Source: Antilocapra americana (lineage: Eukaryota; Chordata; Mammalia; Artiodactyla; Antilocapridae). From it: 64,000 nucleotides of DNA. The notes beneath the pieces are model-generated. The model made no database searches. It was not told the origin of the DNA and worked only from the letters and a program-made list of their open reading frames with translations. Position 1 is the first letter of the stretch. Each line of letters opens with the position of its first letter. The position numbers and the translations under genes were made by a program. The DNA is taken from contig ML660201.1 in NCBI GenBank assembly GCA_007570785.1, positions 37,775,656 to 37,839,655 of the forward strand. The letters are read 5' to 3'. Positions 1-10,440 of the stretch are shown here, piece after piece.

Positions 1-19
1 AAAAAGTTGCTGCTTTATC

Positions 20-112
20 ATTAGCCTTCCTATTAACCCCCTCCCATCTGAAGTAGCCCTCCTAAACCCTGTGCTCCCTATCCTGTTTGCATTTGTCAAC
101 TAAAAACAAAAC
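20..112 (+). mobile_element. L2 LINE fragment, left part
   Basis: The pyrimidine-rich sequence with 'ctgaagtagccctcct' and 'ccctatcctgtttgcattt' resembles the 3' untranslated part of L2 LINEs. The L2-like sequence appears to resume at about 515 after an LTR-like insertion. It is an ancient, inactive fossil; the assignment is by eye. Confidence 0.45.
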
Positions 113-514
113 CCCATAACCTAACAGTTGCGGGTTATGTTTTATTCTGAGACCCTACTGAGGACTATAGCCTGGGAAGACAGCCTCTCAGATAGCTCAG
201 ACAAACTGTTTCAAAGAGATAAAAGAGAAGCCAGGATAGGAGTTTTACTGGGAAAATATGTAGTAGAACATCAAGAGATTACTGATGAACACACACACAA
301 AAACCCTTCATCTCAGGGTAATGATTTTACCGCTTTTCTATTTATGGGAAGGTGCAAGAGTCTGGTTTGTTGAAATCATCCCTTGGATATACATCTTTAC
401 TCTCCAGGGCCAATATCCACATTTTTTCCTTCCTGAATTCCCCTCCAGGTGCACTGTAGGAACTGCTGCTATAGCTGATGGCTTAATGGCAGGCAACGTT
501 CTTTGTCCATGCCT
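113..514 (+). mobile_element. LTR-like repeat, family A, copy 1
   Basis: This stretch shares long matches with two other places in the window: 58893-59550 on the same strand and 55627-55835 on the opposite strand. Shared landmarks are 'gttatgttttatt', 'ctatttatgggaaggt', 'caagagtctgg' and 'gaaatcatccctt'. The family looks like a ruminant endogenous-retrovirus LTR (BTLTR-like), but I cannot name it with certainty. Reading frames at 128-373 and 285-521 are translations of this repeat and not genes. Confidence 0.55.
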
Positions 515-665
515 TATTTGATTTCCTTCAGGGTCTTCTTCACTGTCTCTTATTTGTTGGTATGTTATTATTTTTTTTTTCCTGTACCATATTGTTTCTT
601 TAGTCCCTGGAGAATGTAAGCTTCATGAGAACCTGCATTTTGTCATTGCTTATTGTGGCCCCCTT
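515..665 (+). mobile_element. L2 LINE fragment, right part
   Basis: The sequence 'tgatttccttcagg' followed by 'gaatgtaagcttcatgag' and 'cctgcattttgtc' matches the terminal region of L2, where the consensus has a 'gaatgtaagctccatgag' motif. It continues the L2 begun at 20-112, so the LTR-like element between them inserted into a pre-existing L2. Confidence 0.5.
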
Positions 666-1399
666 GGGTGATATGGGGAGGAGGGTAGAGATGCTAATGG
701 TAGAAAAAAAAATCTATACTCCTAACGTACAGAAGCAGATGATGTGTTATATTCCAATGTGCAGTCGGAGGTGTGGGTTTTCTGGGGTTTCTATTAAGAA
801 TCTCCCTTATTCTGCCATCACTGACAAAGACCAGAATTTGTACTAATCCAATTGCCAAATCATACTCCAAAATGTAATTTCAGCTAGCCATATCATTAAG
901 GCAATGTTCTGTCCTTTAAAAGAGATGCTACTGAGTAAGTTTAACGTGAGCTTTTAGAGCAATTACTATGTGCGTCTTTAGGTGGGAGAGTGCTTTAGGT
1001 ATATTAAAGAGAGAGATTTATGGCAGGCAGGTAATTTAGAATTTTATAAGAGCTATTTATAAAATATGCTTGCTTACACGCTTCTGTGTTTATGGTGCTT
1101 GAATCCTCTACTTAGATATTTAATTTTATAGTGTAAGGCAGTGGGAAGTGTCTCTTATTAACTGTTGATACATTAGTGATTACTCTTTTGGATCGATTTC
1201 CGAAGAACAAAGAAAGGAATTCTTCAAAAAAAAATGTGATTTACAAATTAAAACAACAACAAACAAGCTCTTCCATTCACTAAGGAGTTTCTTAGGTCCC
1301 TTATCACAAGGAGATTTGCTAATCTTTGCAGCTCATGAACTTATAGGACATTTTAGCTCTAAGTTAAGTCCAGGAGCTAATACACTTTGATGTCAGTGA
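666..1399. other. unique AT-rich sequence, no feature seen
   Basis: I see no repeat family, reading frame of note or regulatory motif in this stretch. The frame at 625-846 starts in the L2 and has no recognisable protein signature. Confidence 0.5.
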
Positions 1400-1530
1400 G
1401 AGGCTCCAACAAGTTCTAGCTTTGTGAGTCTGGGCCAGCCTCTTAATCTCTATGAACGTTTATTTCCTCATATTTCAAATGGAGGAAATCCTAGCAAATA
1501 TATTGAGTGATGATGAGAAGAAACCAATAT
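1400..1530 (+). mobile_element. MIR SINE
   Basis: The order 'tgagtctgggccagcctcttaatctc' (split: tgagtctgggcc / agcctcttaatctc), 'tttcctcatatttcaaatgg' and 'gaggaaatcctagcaaatat' follows the MIR core, where the consensus reads 'tcagtttcctcatctgtaaa'. It is an old tRNA-derived mammalian SINE. Confidence 0.55.
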
Positions 1531-1590
1531 GAAGATGGGACTAGAGTGCCCAGCCCACCACATCTTATCCCTAGGGCCTTATGCATGTTT

Positions 1591-1936
1591 CTTTCTTTTT
1601 TTTAAAAAAATTAATTACTTAATTAATTGATTTTTGGCTGTGCTGGGTCTTCATTGCTTTGTGTGGGCTTTCTCTAGTGACATGAGTGGGGGGCTATTGT
1701 CTAGTTGTGGCGTGTGGGCCTCTCATTGTGGAGGCTTCTCTTGTTGCGGAGCACAGGCTCTCGGGCGTGTGGACTGAGTGGTTGCATCTCTTGGGCTCTC
1801 GAGTGCAGGCTCAGTAGTTGGGGCACACAGGCTTAGTTACTCCAAGACATCTGTGATCTTCCCAGACCAGGGATCAAACCCGTGCCCCCTGCATTAGCAG
1901 GCATATTCTTAACCCTTGGACCACCAGGGAACTCCA
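1591..1936 (-). mobile_element. CHR-type SINE (cetartiodactyl)
   Basis: The + strand reads 'tttggctgtgctgggtcttc', then 'ggctttctctagt', 'gatcttcccagaccaggg' and ends 'ccaccagggaactcca', which is the reverse complement of a CHR SINE with its tRNA-Glu-like head at the right end. The left end is an AT-rich tail. It is near full length. Confidence 0.85.
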
Positions 1937-2274
1937 CGTTTTTGTTCATTTTAATCTTACTCTCAGTTTTCTTGTCCTTAAGACAGGCTAAGGTGCCACT
2001 TTATGAGACTGTTTGTGGCATACATGTTGTTTGCAGCCCTGTCTAGTTCACTTATTCATACAGTAAATTCTCTCATTATTAATTACTACCTTTTAGCTTA
2101 CATTCTTGTGGGGGGGAACCCTACTTTGTTCTGATTATATCACTTGCGTAGTTTGAATATCCAGTTTAAACTTATAAAATTGATCACTTGAAGATTCAGA
2201 CATTTGCCTTATTACTTGGGGTATGAAATCTCGGCCCCGATAACTTTCAACCTGTGCTGTATCCCTTGGTGGTA
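1937..2274. other. unique sequence, no feature seen
   Basis: Nothing recognisable apart from a short G-run at about 2110-2116. Confidence 0.45.
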
Positions 2275-2455
2275 ATGAGTAAGCTGTGCTCCTGAACCAA
2301 CAGTGTACTTCACAACTGCTTAAAGTAGGCTTCAGCAGAAACCTGTCTGTCCCCTCTGCTGGCTCAGTAGGTCTGATGTGAGACCAAGGGCTCTGCATTT
2401 TAACAGACACGGTCAGTGATGTTCATGTACAGATCTCTCCAGTGCAGAGCCACTT
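2275..2455. mobile_element. hAT-Charlie MITE, MER5-like (tentative)
   Basis: Phrases such as 'gctcagtaggtctgatgtg' and 'ctctgcattttaacagac' echo the MER5A family (consensus motifs 'attcagtaggtctgggg' and 'catttctaacaag'). Divergence is high and the ends are not clear. Confidence 0.4.
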
Positions 2456-3264
2456 AGCAAAGCAGTGATGGGATATGGAGGGATCTCCACTAGCAGCTTG
2501 CTTTTCAATCTATAAGAATTCCTCATATTTGGTGTGCAGAGAAAGGAGAAACCAACATCTTAAAAATCAAAGTGATTCTTACTTGACTGGTATTTATTAT
2601 TTTCATCTGGAAAGAAATCTCATGAGAGCTGTAATTTGCCAGAGAACTTTTATCATTTGATTAAAGCCATGAGGAAAATCACCTTGCCTATGTTTATATC
2701 TAGCACCTATGTCTACTGCTGAAGAATTAGTATCTTCAGGATGCAAGCACTTTTATCTCCTGCTCTGACAATGAACCCAGTTAGCCTGAGTTTGGTAAAT
2801 CGAGATCCAGTTTGGTGTTCAGGGGATGGGATTGGATGTACAGGTGGGAGTGGATGCTTTCAATCCCACCCTTGCCCTTGAGTTTCCTTCCCCCCTTGGT
2901 GATTTGGAGGCAGAAGCCCTCATCCCTGGCTTTCTAGGCAGGAGAAGAGAAATGAGCCTGTCTTTCCCCTGTGGTAAAGTTTCTCTCTTCTTTTAAACCT
3001 GTTCTTCTAAACCCTTAAGCCCTCTTCTAAGTGAGTATCAAATCACTGAGTTTTTCCATTTCTAATTAGTTCATCTTGAATCGCATGATACCATTTGGGT
3101 CAAAGCACTGAAAGGAAAATTAACCAAGCTCTCTGGCCTTCTTCCATTTCTCTTTGTTAATTGTTTCCCTGTTCTCTCAAACTCAAGGGCAGCTTAGGTG
3201 GATTGGAGGGGAATGGTGCAGATGGAGTGAGGGTGGAAGGGACATGTCATCAGGACTACACTCC
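2456..3264. other. unique sequence, no feature seen
   Basis: I see no gene or repeat. The 61-codon frame at 2475-2660 has no protein signature. Confidence 0.5.
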
Positions 3265-3515
3265 TGATGAAGAGGGAGGACTCTGGAGCCAGATGGCCTG
3301 GTTTCCTTCCCAGAGCCATCACCTATCATTTCTATGGCTCTTGCAAAAGTCAACCTTTTTTTAGCCTCATCTATTTATAAGGTTATAAAATGGGGGTCCT
3401 AATAGTATCCTGCCACATAAGGGCATTGTGAAGATCAAACAGCCTATAATACATGTAATTGTCTTTGACATAGCCCCTGACACACAGGAAAGTCTCAATA
3501 AATATTTGCTATTAG
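3265..3515 (+). mobile_element. MIR SINE
   Basis: 'ctctggagccagatggcctg', 'tataaaatgggggtcctaat', 'cctgacacacaggaaag' and 'tctcaataaatatttgctat' follow the MIR consensus from head to tail in order. It is one of the more complete MIRs in the window. Confidence 0.75.
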
Positions 3516-3517
3516 TT

Positions 3518-3705
3518 TATAATTTTCACTTAATCCTCATTATTCTAAAAATGGGGCATTGATATTTTATACTTAGGGTAAGGTTTATGGAGGCAGTCAC
3601 TTAACAACAACAATAAGAACAGCAACACAAGTTGCAGATAGGAGAGTTGGGATTCAAACCCAGGCTTGTCTGAAAGCCTGATTCTCCATTATATCATCTG
3701 AGCTG
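3518..3705 (-). mobile_element. MIR SINE, opposite orientation
   Basis: 'cttaatcctcattattc' and 'gggattcaaacccaggctt' match the reverse complement of MIR. A small CAA-rich run ('aacaacaacaataag') sits where the consensus has 'gaggttaagtaac'. It lies tail to tail with the preceding MIR. Confidence 0.6.
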
Positions 3706-3732
3706 ATCCTCAAAACACCTTGGACTTAGTTA

Positions 3733-4033
3733 CTGTTGTTCAGTTGCTCAGTTGTGTCCGACTCTTTGCGACCCCATGGACTGCAACATGCCAGTCTTCC
3801 CTGTCCTTCACTATCTCCCAGAATTTGCTCAAACTCATGTCCATTGAGTTGGTGATGTCATCCAACTGCTTCATCCTCTGTTGCCCCCTTGTCCTCTTGC
3901 CCTCAATCTTTCCCAGCTTCAGGGTCTTTTCAAATGAGTTGGCTCTTTGCATCAGGTAGCCAGAGTATTGGAGCTTCAGCATCAGTCCTTCCAGTGAATT
4001 TTCAGGGTTGATTTCCTTTAGGATGGACTGCTT
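3733..4033 (-). mobile_element. BovB LINE 3' end
   Basis: The + strand carries 'gtgtccgactctttgcgacc', 'catgtccattgagttggtga', 'caatctttcccagcttcagg' and 'ggatggactg', the reverse complement of the C-terminal reverse transcriptase region and 3' end of BovB. The opposite-strand frame at 3740-4102 translates this remnant (for example [18 protein letters not shown]). It is a 5'-truncated dead copy. Confidence 0.9.
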
Positions 4034-5422
4034 TGCACTCTGTAAAGCATAGCCAAAGGTACATAAGGAGATGTTTTGTAAGTATTTTGTCTCCCTCAAC
4101 ACAGATTCATCTGCATGTTTTTCTCTGCTTAGAATAATGTGACTTCAGTCTAAAACTATCCAGGGGACTCTCTCTGTAATTTTATTATAGAGGTGAAGGT
4201 TAACTAACCTAAATGTTACTTTATTGCTGGATGTCAATTTACAGCAGAATTATATGTTTTAGATGTTTAATTTTTCATTTGTGCTACCAAACAAATTCCT
4301 TTAGTAATTGGAGGTCCTGACAACATAGCAAAGTGGGTATTGGCTGATAAATTTATTTTGGGATCTGTGACACAAAAATGTGGCAAATATTACAGATGCT
4401 TTCTTAATGTCAGTGTTTTACAGGTTTCAGTGGACTATCTTTCCTACCTGATGCTCAGAGTTTGGGGGTTTATTTTACTCACTGTCAAATCAAATATACT
4501 GTGAAAGGCAAAGTGCTTTATAGACCTTAAAGTGCTACATAAATGTAAAGCATTATTATTCAGACTCATCTTCTTCCCTCTATTGATGCAGTTGGGGCAC
4601 TTATTCTATGTCATTTTGCCATGAAATACTAGGTGCTAAGTACTAATAATCACTGAAGATACTATTGTCTCACTATTTTGCTGTATATGTTTCAGGTCTA
4701 GGACAATGTGAATAAAATTCTCTAACTCCATGTAACCACTTCACTTTAAGTTTAAAGTTTTAAACCTGTGACATCTAAATAACTGGCTTGGATAAAAATG
4801 TTTATTGTACTAAAAAAAAAAGATAAGTAGTTAAACTTGTTCCCATGAATCCTGTGACAGGGATTGAATAGTTTTGGCTAAATATGAGTGGTCAGTTCAG
4901 TCTTCTCAGATAATTAATTTGTTACAGGCCACATTACACACCTTAAATACAGAACAGGGAGTGAAAGTCCCTAAAATAATGAGTGCTTTGGTTGAAACTG
5001 GACATTTCAGCTCAGATCCAGACAAAACTGAAAACATTTGTTTCAGTAAGTAATCAGTAAAAATAATAAAAGGAAACATCTATTTGAGTGTAAAATGTGT
5101 GGGTCTATATATTGCTTAGTGAAACAGGCAACATTGTGTTGAGATGCCCCTGGAGTTTAGTACCAGGTGGTAGGAGCACCCTGGGTTGTCCAGGGTACAG
5201 AGACCTTTCACTGTCTACCTAATATGTTCCTGGTTTTCCATTATATTATTTATATTTTATGAAGAAATGTAGGAAACTATCTATAATTTTTATTTCACAG
5301 GCATCTCGTCAGAAGACTTTTCCATTGGGACATGATTATGCTCATCCATTCTTTCTTCTGTCTTTAGCTTAAGCACAAAACTAGTGCTCAGACTTCCTAT
5401 GTTCATTTCAAACCTCTGATTT
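4034..5422. other. mostly unique sequence with a short MIR-like piece
   Basis: A fragment at about 4497-4560 ('aaagtgctttatagacc', 'aaagtgctacataaatg') resembles an old MIR or MIR-like tail. A 10-base A run lies at about 4812-4821. I see nothing else in this 1.4 kb. Confidence 0.4.
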
Positions 5423-5622
5423 TGTTGTTCAGTGGTTCATGTCTGACTCTTTCCAACCCCGTGGACTACAGCATACAAGGCTTCCCTGTCCTTCACCATT
5501 TCCCAGAGTTTGCTCAAAGTCATGTCCATTGAGTTGATGATGTCATTCTATCATCTCATCCTCTGTTGTCCCCTTCTCCTCCTTCCCAGCACCAGAGTCT
5601 TTTCCAATGAATGGGCTCTGAT
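5423..5622 (-). mobile_element. BovB LINE 3' end, truncated
   Basis: The + strand begins 'tttgttgttcagtggttcat' and continues through 'catgtccattgagttgatga' and 'catctcatcctctgttg' to 'caccagagtcttttccaat'. This is the same BovB 3' terminal region as at 3733-4033, cut shorter. It ends shortly before a local tandem duplication. Confidence 0.85.
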
Positions 5623-5657
5623 CATGGGGCCCCTAAAAAAGTTTTTGAAAAGTCCCC

Positions 5658-5845
5658 AGTTGATTATGATGGTTACACAGATTTATGAGCTGCCATTTTA
5701 TTTGTGTACCTAAATATGTTTTGATTCTCAGTCTAGGTGACCTAGACTTGCAATTGATTCTGGTGGTTACCCAGATTTATGAACTGCTGCTTTATTTGTT
5801 TAATATTAATACATTTTGATTCTTGATCTAGATGACCTAGATTTG
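5658..5845. repeat. 94-base tandem duplication
   Basis: Two adjacent copies (5658-5751 and 5752-5845), each 94 bases, start with 'agttgatt'/'aattgatt' and end with 'gacctaga(c/t)ttg'. Shared internal blocks are 'cagatttatga', 'tttatttgt', 'ttttgattct' and 'gacctaga'. The copies differ at roughly a fifth of positions, so the duplication is not recent. I do not recognise the unit as a known family. Confidence 0.8.
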
Positions 5846-7216
5846 ATTCTTATTCCCAAATTCATCCTGAATTATTCATTTTTTTTAGAGGCTCCTGTTA
5901 GTCCTTTATGCCAAAGCCATTACTAAAGTAATTCTCAAGGCTCAAAAAGCAGCTGGAAGACTTAAGGGTTTGATGACCAAGCCTGGGTCAGAGGGAAGGC
6001 AGAGTAATGAATAATAGACATGGCAAAGTGAGGCACATACATGGAAGAATTTAAATAATGACCTTTATAATGACATCTGAGTGAAAAACATTGGGTTGGT
6101 GGGAATGTGTAATGGCTGTGGGGTCAAATACAGTGAGAAATTCTCCTCCAATTTATTTGTGAAGTATGTTAGTGCTGAGAAAGAATAGTTTTGAAATTTT
6201 AACCTGATGTGTCATGAAACATCAATCCCACACCTGCAGGCTCATAGCAAATCCTCTTTCTGGAAGAGCCGCTCATCCACCAAGATGAGGGAAAGGGGGA
6301 CATAAATTGCTAGAAGCATTCTGAATCAGATTAATCTCACGCCACAGGGGGAAAGGATGAAAAGGATGGTTTGCAATCCTTCTGGGTTCATTCAACATAA
6401 AGATAATTGTATTGGGCTCTTGTAATGAAAACCCACATTTCTTTCCCCTGTAGTTTATCCTTTTGAATATGCTTTTCTTGTTCCTGATGTTACATGAAAA
6501 ATAAACATGAAGTTGTTTAGGATGTTGACCTTGCCTAAAGTGGTTTAGAAGAATAAACAACATAGAGTGAACAAAATGAGCTCATCACATATTCTTTTAC
6601 TTTGGGGCGAAAGCCATTATCCTGATATCTGTATTCAATTCTCTGCCCCCTGCCCCAGGGTCTGTGTATCAGTGTTTGGTCCCTGACAAAAAAAATTTTT
6701 CTTATCATACTTGCTAGATGGGTGCCCTGAAAATCAACCCAACAGGACCTTTTATTTGTGTTTCAATTCTTCTGTCAGTTATAAATGGTATAAACTCCCA
6801 GGTGTAATCAAGTTCTAGCAGGGTAGTTTTGAGGGCACTGTTTAATCTTAGAAGGAATAAATGTGATTCCAAGCTTAGCTCTGCTGTCACATGACCAGGG
6901 ATGAAACTCACTCTTGAGGAAGACCCTCAGAGCAGAGGATGATTCAGAGAGCCCCAGATAGGCACATGACCTTGAAAGTCATGTAGTATCTCTCCCTTCC
7001 TGTAAATGATCTTCCTCTGTAGACTTTAAATCTGTCTTACATCTTCCTCTACATCTGGATACCTTGCATCCTCCATACCGTACATTGTGCTGTACGATAG
7101 CTGCTTCCAGCCTGGAACCGCTCTGCTCTGTGATCGAGGGTGAGAATTCCCTCACTGCCAGCAGTATCCTGTTACAGCCTCCCAGGAAATGAACATCCTG
7201 CCTGCTCATGCTTTTA
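5846..7216. other. unique sequence, no gene seen
   Basis: No repeat family is evident. The frames at 6273-6563, 6714-6911 and 6979-7209 on the minus strand carry no recognisable domain. Confidence 0.5.
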
Positions 7217-7218
7217 TA

Positions 7219-7299
7219 TTGGGTTGACCAAAATGTTCATTTGGAGTTTGTCCATAACATCTTACAGGAAAACCTGAGTGAACTTTCTGGCCAACCCAA
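7219..7299. mobile_element. mariner-type MITE hairpin
   Basis: The element begins 'ttgggttgaccaaaatgttc' and ends with the near inverted complement 'gaactttctggccaacccaa'. TA dinucleotides flank both ends (7217-7218 and 7300-7301), as expected for Tc1/mariner target duplication. At about 81 bases it is almost entirely palindromic and would fold into one long hairpin when transcribed in either direction. It has no coding capacity. Confidence 0.9.
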
Positions 7300-7309
7300 T
7301 ATCTAGGAT

Positions 7310-7430
7310 TCATTCTTTAATTTATTCATCCATTGCCTACTGTGTTCCACATATTGGCACAGGTCCTGGGAGAATAAGAAGAATGAGGAATAGTCCTTGT
7401 CTGTCTTTAAGGACAGTTAAAATAAGGGCT
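7310..7430 (-). mobile_element. L2 LINE 3' fragment
   Basis: 'catccattgcctactgtg', 'ggcacaggtcctgggagaat' and 'ccttgtctgtctttaaggac' match the reverse complement of the L2 3' end (consensus order: stage 'cctactatgtgcc', 'tgggga', 'ccctgccctca'). It lies directly beside the mariner MITE. Confidence 0.55.
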
Positions 7431-7435
7431 GTAAG

Positions 7436-7650
7436 GTGCTGCTGCTAAGTCGCTTCAGTCGTGCTTGACTCTGTGCGACCCCATAGACGGCGGCCCACCG
7501 GGCTCCATCGTCCCTGGGATTCTCCAGGCAAGAACACTGGAGTGGGTGGCCATTTCCTTTCCAGGGGAACTTCCTAGCCCAGGGATTGAACCCATATCTC
7601 CTACACTTCAGGAGGATTTTTTTTTTACCACTGAGGCACCAGAGAATCCC
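7436..7650 (-). mobile_element. Bov-tA SINE
   Basis: The + strand reads 'gctgctgctaagtcgcttca', 'ccaggcaagaacactgga', 'gccatttcctttccagggg' and ends 'accagagaatccc', the reverse complement of Bov-tA with its tRNA-like head on the right. A run of Ts (about 7617-7626) interrupts the head. The short CTG tail at the left end is typical. Confidence 0.9.
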
Positions 7651-7679
7651 AGAAGTTGTATAGTTTCATATGAATTCCT

Positions 7680-8080
7680 CCTACCTGTGTTGATTGAGTA
7701 CCTACTATGTTTCAAGCACTTCAGGGAACTGGGATACAATGAGAGGAAAGACTGCCAAGGAATAACTCTCACCGTATTGTCTTTCTCTACATGAAAATGA
7801 ACAAATAATTTCAGGTTTTGAGGAGTTTTAGAAAGGCTGTAAATGGTGCTGTGAAAGAGGGAAACATGGGGAGGGGGAGGGGAATGGGGAATAGGGAAAT
7901 GGGCTGCTTTAGGTAAGGTGGTCAGAACAGGCCCACTGAAAAGGTGACCCATAAACTGAGACCTGAGGGAGGGACCAGAGTCCAGCCAAGGAAAGGACTG
8001 GGGAGGAAAAAAAAATTCTGAGCCAAGGAAACAGCAGCAGAGATGAGCTTGGCAAAGTCAAGGAGATTATTGGAGACTGG
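7680..8080 (-). mobile_element. L2 LINE 3' fragment
   Basis: 'ttgattgagtacctactatg', 'tttcaagcacttc', 'aggtgacccataaactgaga' and 'cctgagggaggga' follow the reverse complement of L2 3' sequence over about 400 bases. It is a second L2 3' end next to that at 7310-7430, separated by the Bov-tA. Confidence 0.6.
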
Positions 8081-8440
8081 GTGGGCAGGGCTTCAGGGTA
8101 GAGAGAGAGGTGATGAGGGAAGATACGTTTGAGCAAAAGGATTGTTCTACCAGCATGAGTACAGCACCACTGTAAGGAGTTGCTGTTCTATTTTTAATGT
8201 ACTTGCTGTTTGGATTATATTCTAAGGACAGAGGATATTTCACATGCGCTCAGTATGGCGGATCCTTTAAATTGGTTTGGTTTTCAAGTTTCTAGGAAGT
8301 TGAATAATTTGGTATCATTTCTCTTCTGGGCACTGCTTGTCTCCTCAGCATTCTCTCCATACTCTTCTATTTAGCAGCTAAGGAGACAGGATGCATGCAA
8401 ATCCATCTCTAGCTCCAGGTGCTAACCTCATTTAGTTAAT
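8081..8440. other. unique sequence, no feature seen
   Basis: Nothing recognisable in this 360-base stretch. Confidence 0.45.
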
Positions 8441-8664
8441 CCAGAGGATGCCAAATTTTTTCATAAAAGCCCAAATGGTAAACATTTTAGGCTTTGAGGG
8501 CCTGATGGTTTCTGTCACAATTATACAACTATCTTTATAGGACAAAGGCAGCTATTCAAAGTATGTAAATGAATTTGTACAAATGGGTGTGCCTATATTC
8601 CAATCAAACTGTATTTGCAAAAGCACAGTGAGCAAGATTTGGCCCAGAGGCTGTCCATCCCTGG
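8441..8664 (+). mobile_element. hAT-Charlie non-autonomous transposon
   Basis: 'gccaaattttttcataaaag', 'aacattttaggctttgaggg', 'ccaatcaaactgtatttgc' and 'caagatttggcccagaggct' match, in order, a well-known hAT-Charlie family whose consensus reads 'ttttctgtaaagggccagat' to 'ggatttggcccg' (MER1-type by resemblance). It is nearly full length, without coding capacity. Confidence 0.75.
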
Positions 8665-10416
8665 CTTCAGCCAACTCTTTGTCACAGCGATGGCTTTGAT
8701 TAATCCTGACCTAAATCACTTAGAGAGTAGGATTCCCTCGGCTTCAGAAATGGCTGTTCCCGGATCCTGGAGGATTTGTGGGAAGGGATGCTTGTAGAGA
8801 AGAAGGCACTGACCCTGACGCTGCTGGCCACCGTCTTAGTATTCCTAGGATTCCAACCTGCTTTAGAATGAACCAGATGCTGAGGTCCGAATGGCAGAGA
8901 TGGAAAGAAGTTGGATCCTTGGCAACATCATTGAGGGTTCCGAATTAACCAGCCCTGAATCCTGCACAACATCTAGTTACATGGTTTAATAAAAGTCCTT
9001 ATCTTATTTCATCCAGGAAGACTTGAACTTTCTGCTAATGTCCATGAAAACCATCCTCCATTTGATCATCTCCTCTAAAATATTCAGTTATTGTTATTCC
9101 TTAGTATGCTTAACTGGCAGTTTGAGTCAACAGTTTCTAAACTGTTTCTGCATATCTGCAATACTCATCAGATGCCAATGGGGATCGTGTAGTGAAAGTC
9201 TGCGAATCAATGGCCCTAGAAGGGCTTAACTTCCCAAAGGCTCCCTTTAGTGCATGACCACAGGGTAATTCCATTAACTTTAATGACTGGTGCTGTACAA
9301 AATGGGCCCTGTTAGTCTATTCTTCCCCTTCTTTCTGTGTTAAATCTTCTCCTGCAGCTAATTCTTCAGGGTAAGGGATGTGCACTGATGCCATTCATTC
9401 CTTGGCCTTTATTAATATATGCAGGACTCTCTCTCAGGGAAGGAGTGCTAAGTGAGTACATTAAAAATGAATCCACTGCCCCATTTGTGGACTATGAGAA
9501 AACCCCAGAGTCAGGGACATCGATGGATTATTATTGATTGTTCCAAGATCCAATAAAATCATAAATATTGCTCAGAACAATGACTGTGGCCACATTAGCA
9601 AATTATCAAATCCATAACTTGCTTCTGAGCCTGGCCTCAGAGATTTAAATAAAGTGCCAGAGGGTAGAAAGTTGTGTTTTAGGAATGTGACAAACCAGGG
9701 CTAGGAGAGAGAAATTTATGATTTAATTTGCTGTGCAATCTAATTGAGAATAACTTAGTTTTTTTTTAAAGTGAACTTTGATTAGGTTTTAGGTGTCAGA
9801 AATAAACTGGAGATATGGGTCAGTTTATACTTTTCTAGGAGTCTGTCGGGAGGGGAAAAAGAAGGTATTCATTGCAAGGAATGACTTTCCTGGGTGACCT
9901 TGCACCCTGCCTTCTGTTCTTATTTCCTTTGTTCAAATAATTAGGTTATACCTGAGACTAGCTGGTTCTTCCCAGAGACTTCCTTTTTACTTTCTTCACC
10001 AAGTGTCAATTTTATCCCATTTAGAAATAAATCAATTCGAAATGAAATTACCCAGAGCATTCATTTTTCACCATCTAGTAAATGACTCTCTCAGAAGAAC
10101 ACAAGGTCCTCCCTTTTCAGCTCTGGCTTAATAAAATCCTTCTTCTCCATGGAAGCGATGCAGAACTGTTGTCTCTACCTTCTCCAGGCTTTCCGTCTTT
10201 GGTGGACTACATGTGAGGCGATATCTGCTCTGTACAATGTGCTGTCGGCCTCTCTGTTGGGTCCCATGCATATTTTCCAAAGCTCTAACCTGAAGCTGGG
10301 CTGCCTGACTTAGAGTTCTAACACTTAGCAGGTGGAAAAAGCCGCCCTGGCACTGTAACACCCATTAGCCATTATGGGAGTTCACAGGAAGCCCTGGCCT
10401 CAGACGCACTCCAGTG
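8665..10416. other. unique AT-rich sequence, no feature seen
   Basis: About 1.75 kb with no repeat I can name. The small frames at 9023-9229 and 9337-9537 have no domain features. Confidence 0.5.
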
Positions 10417-10440
10417 ACACACACACACGCACACGCACAC
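10417..10440. repeat. (CA)n-type microsatellite
   Basis: A short 'acacacacacgcacacgcac' tract with CG interruptions. Confidence 0.8.

Noticed and set aside
3161..3364. Short frame containing a charged, glycine-rich start
   Set aside because: Runs into a MIR SINE and has no family resemblance.
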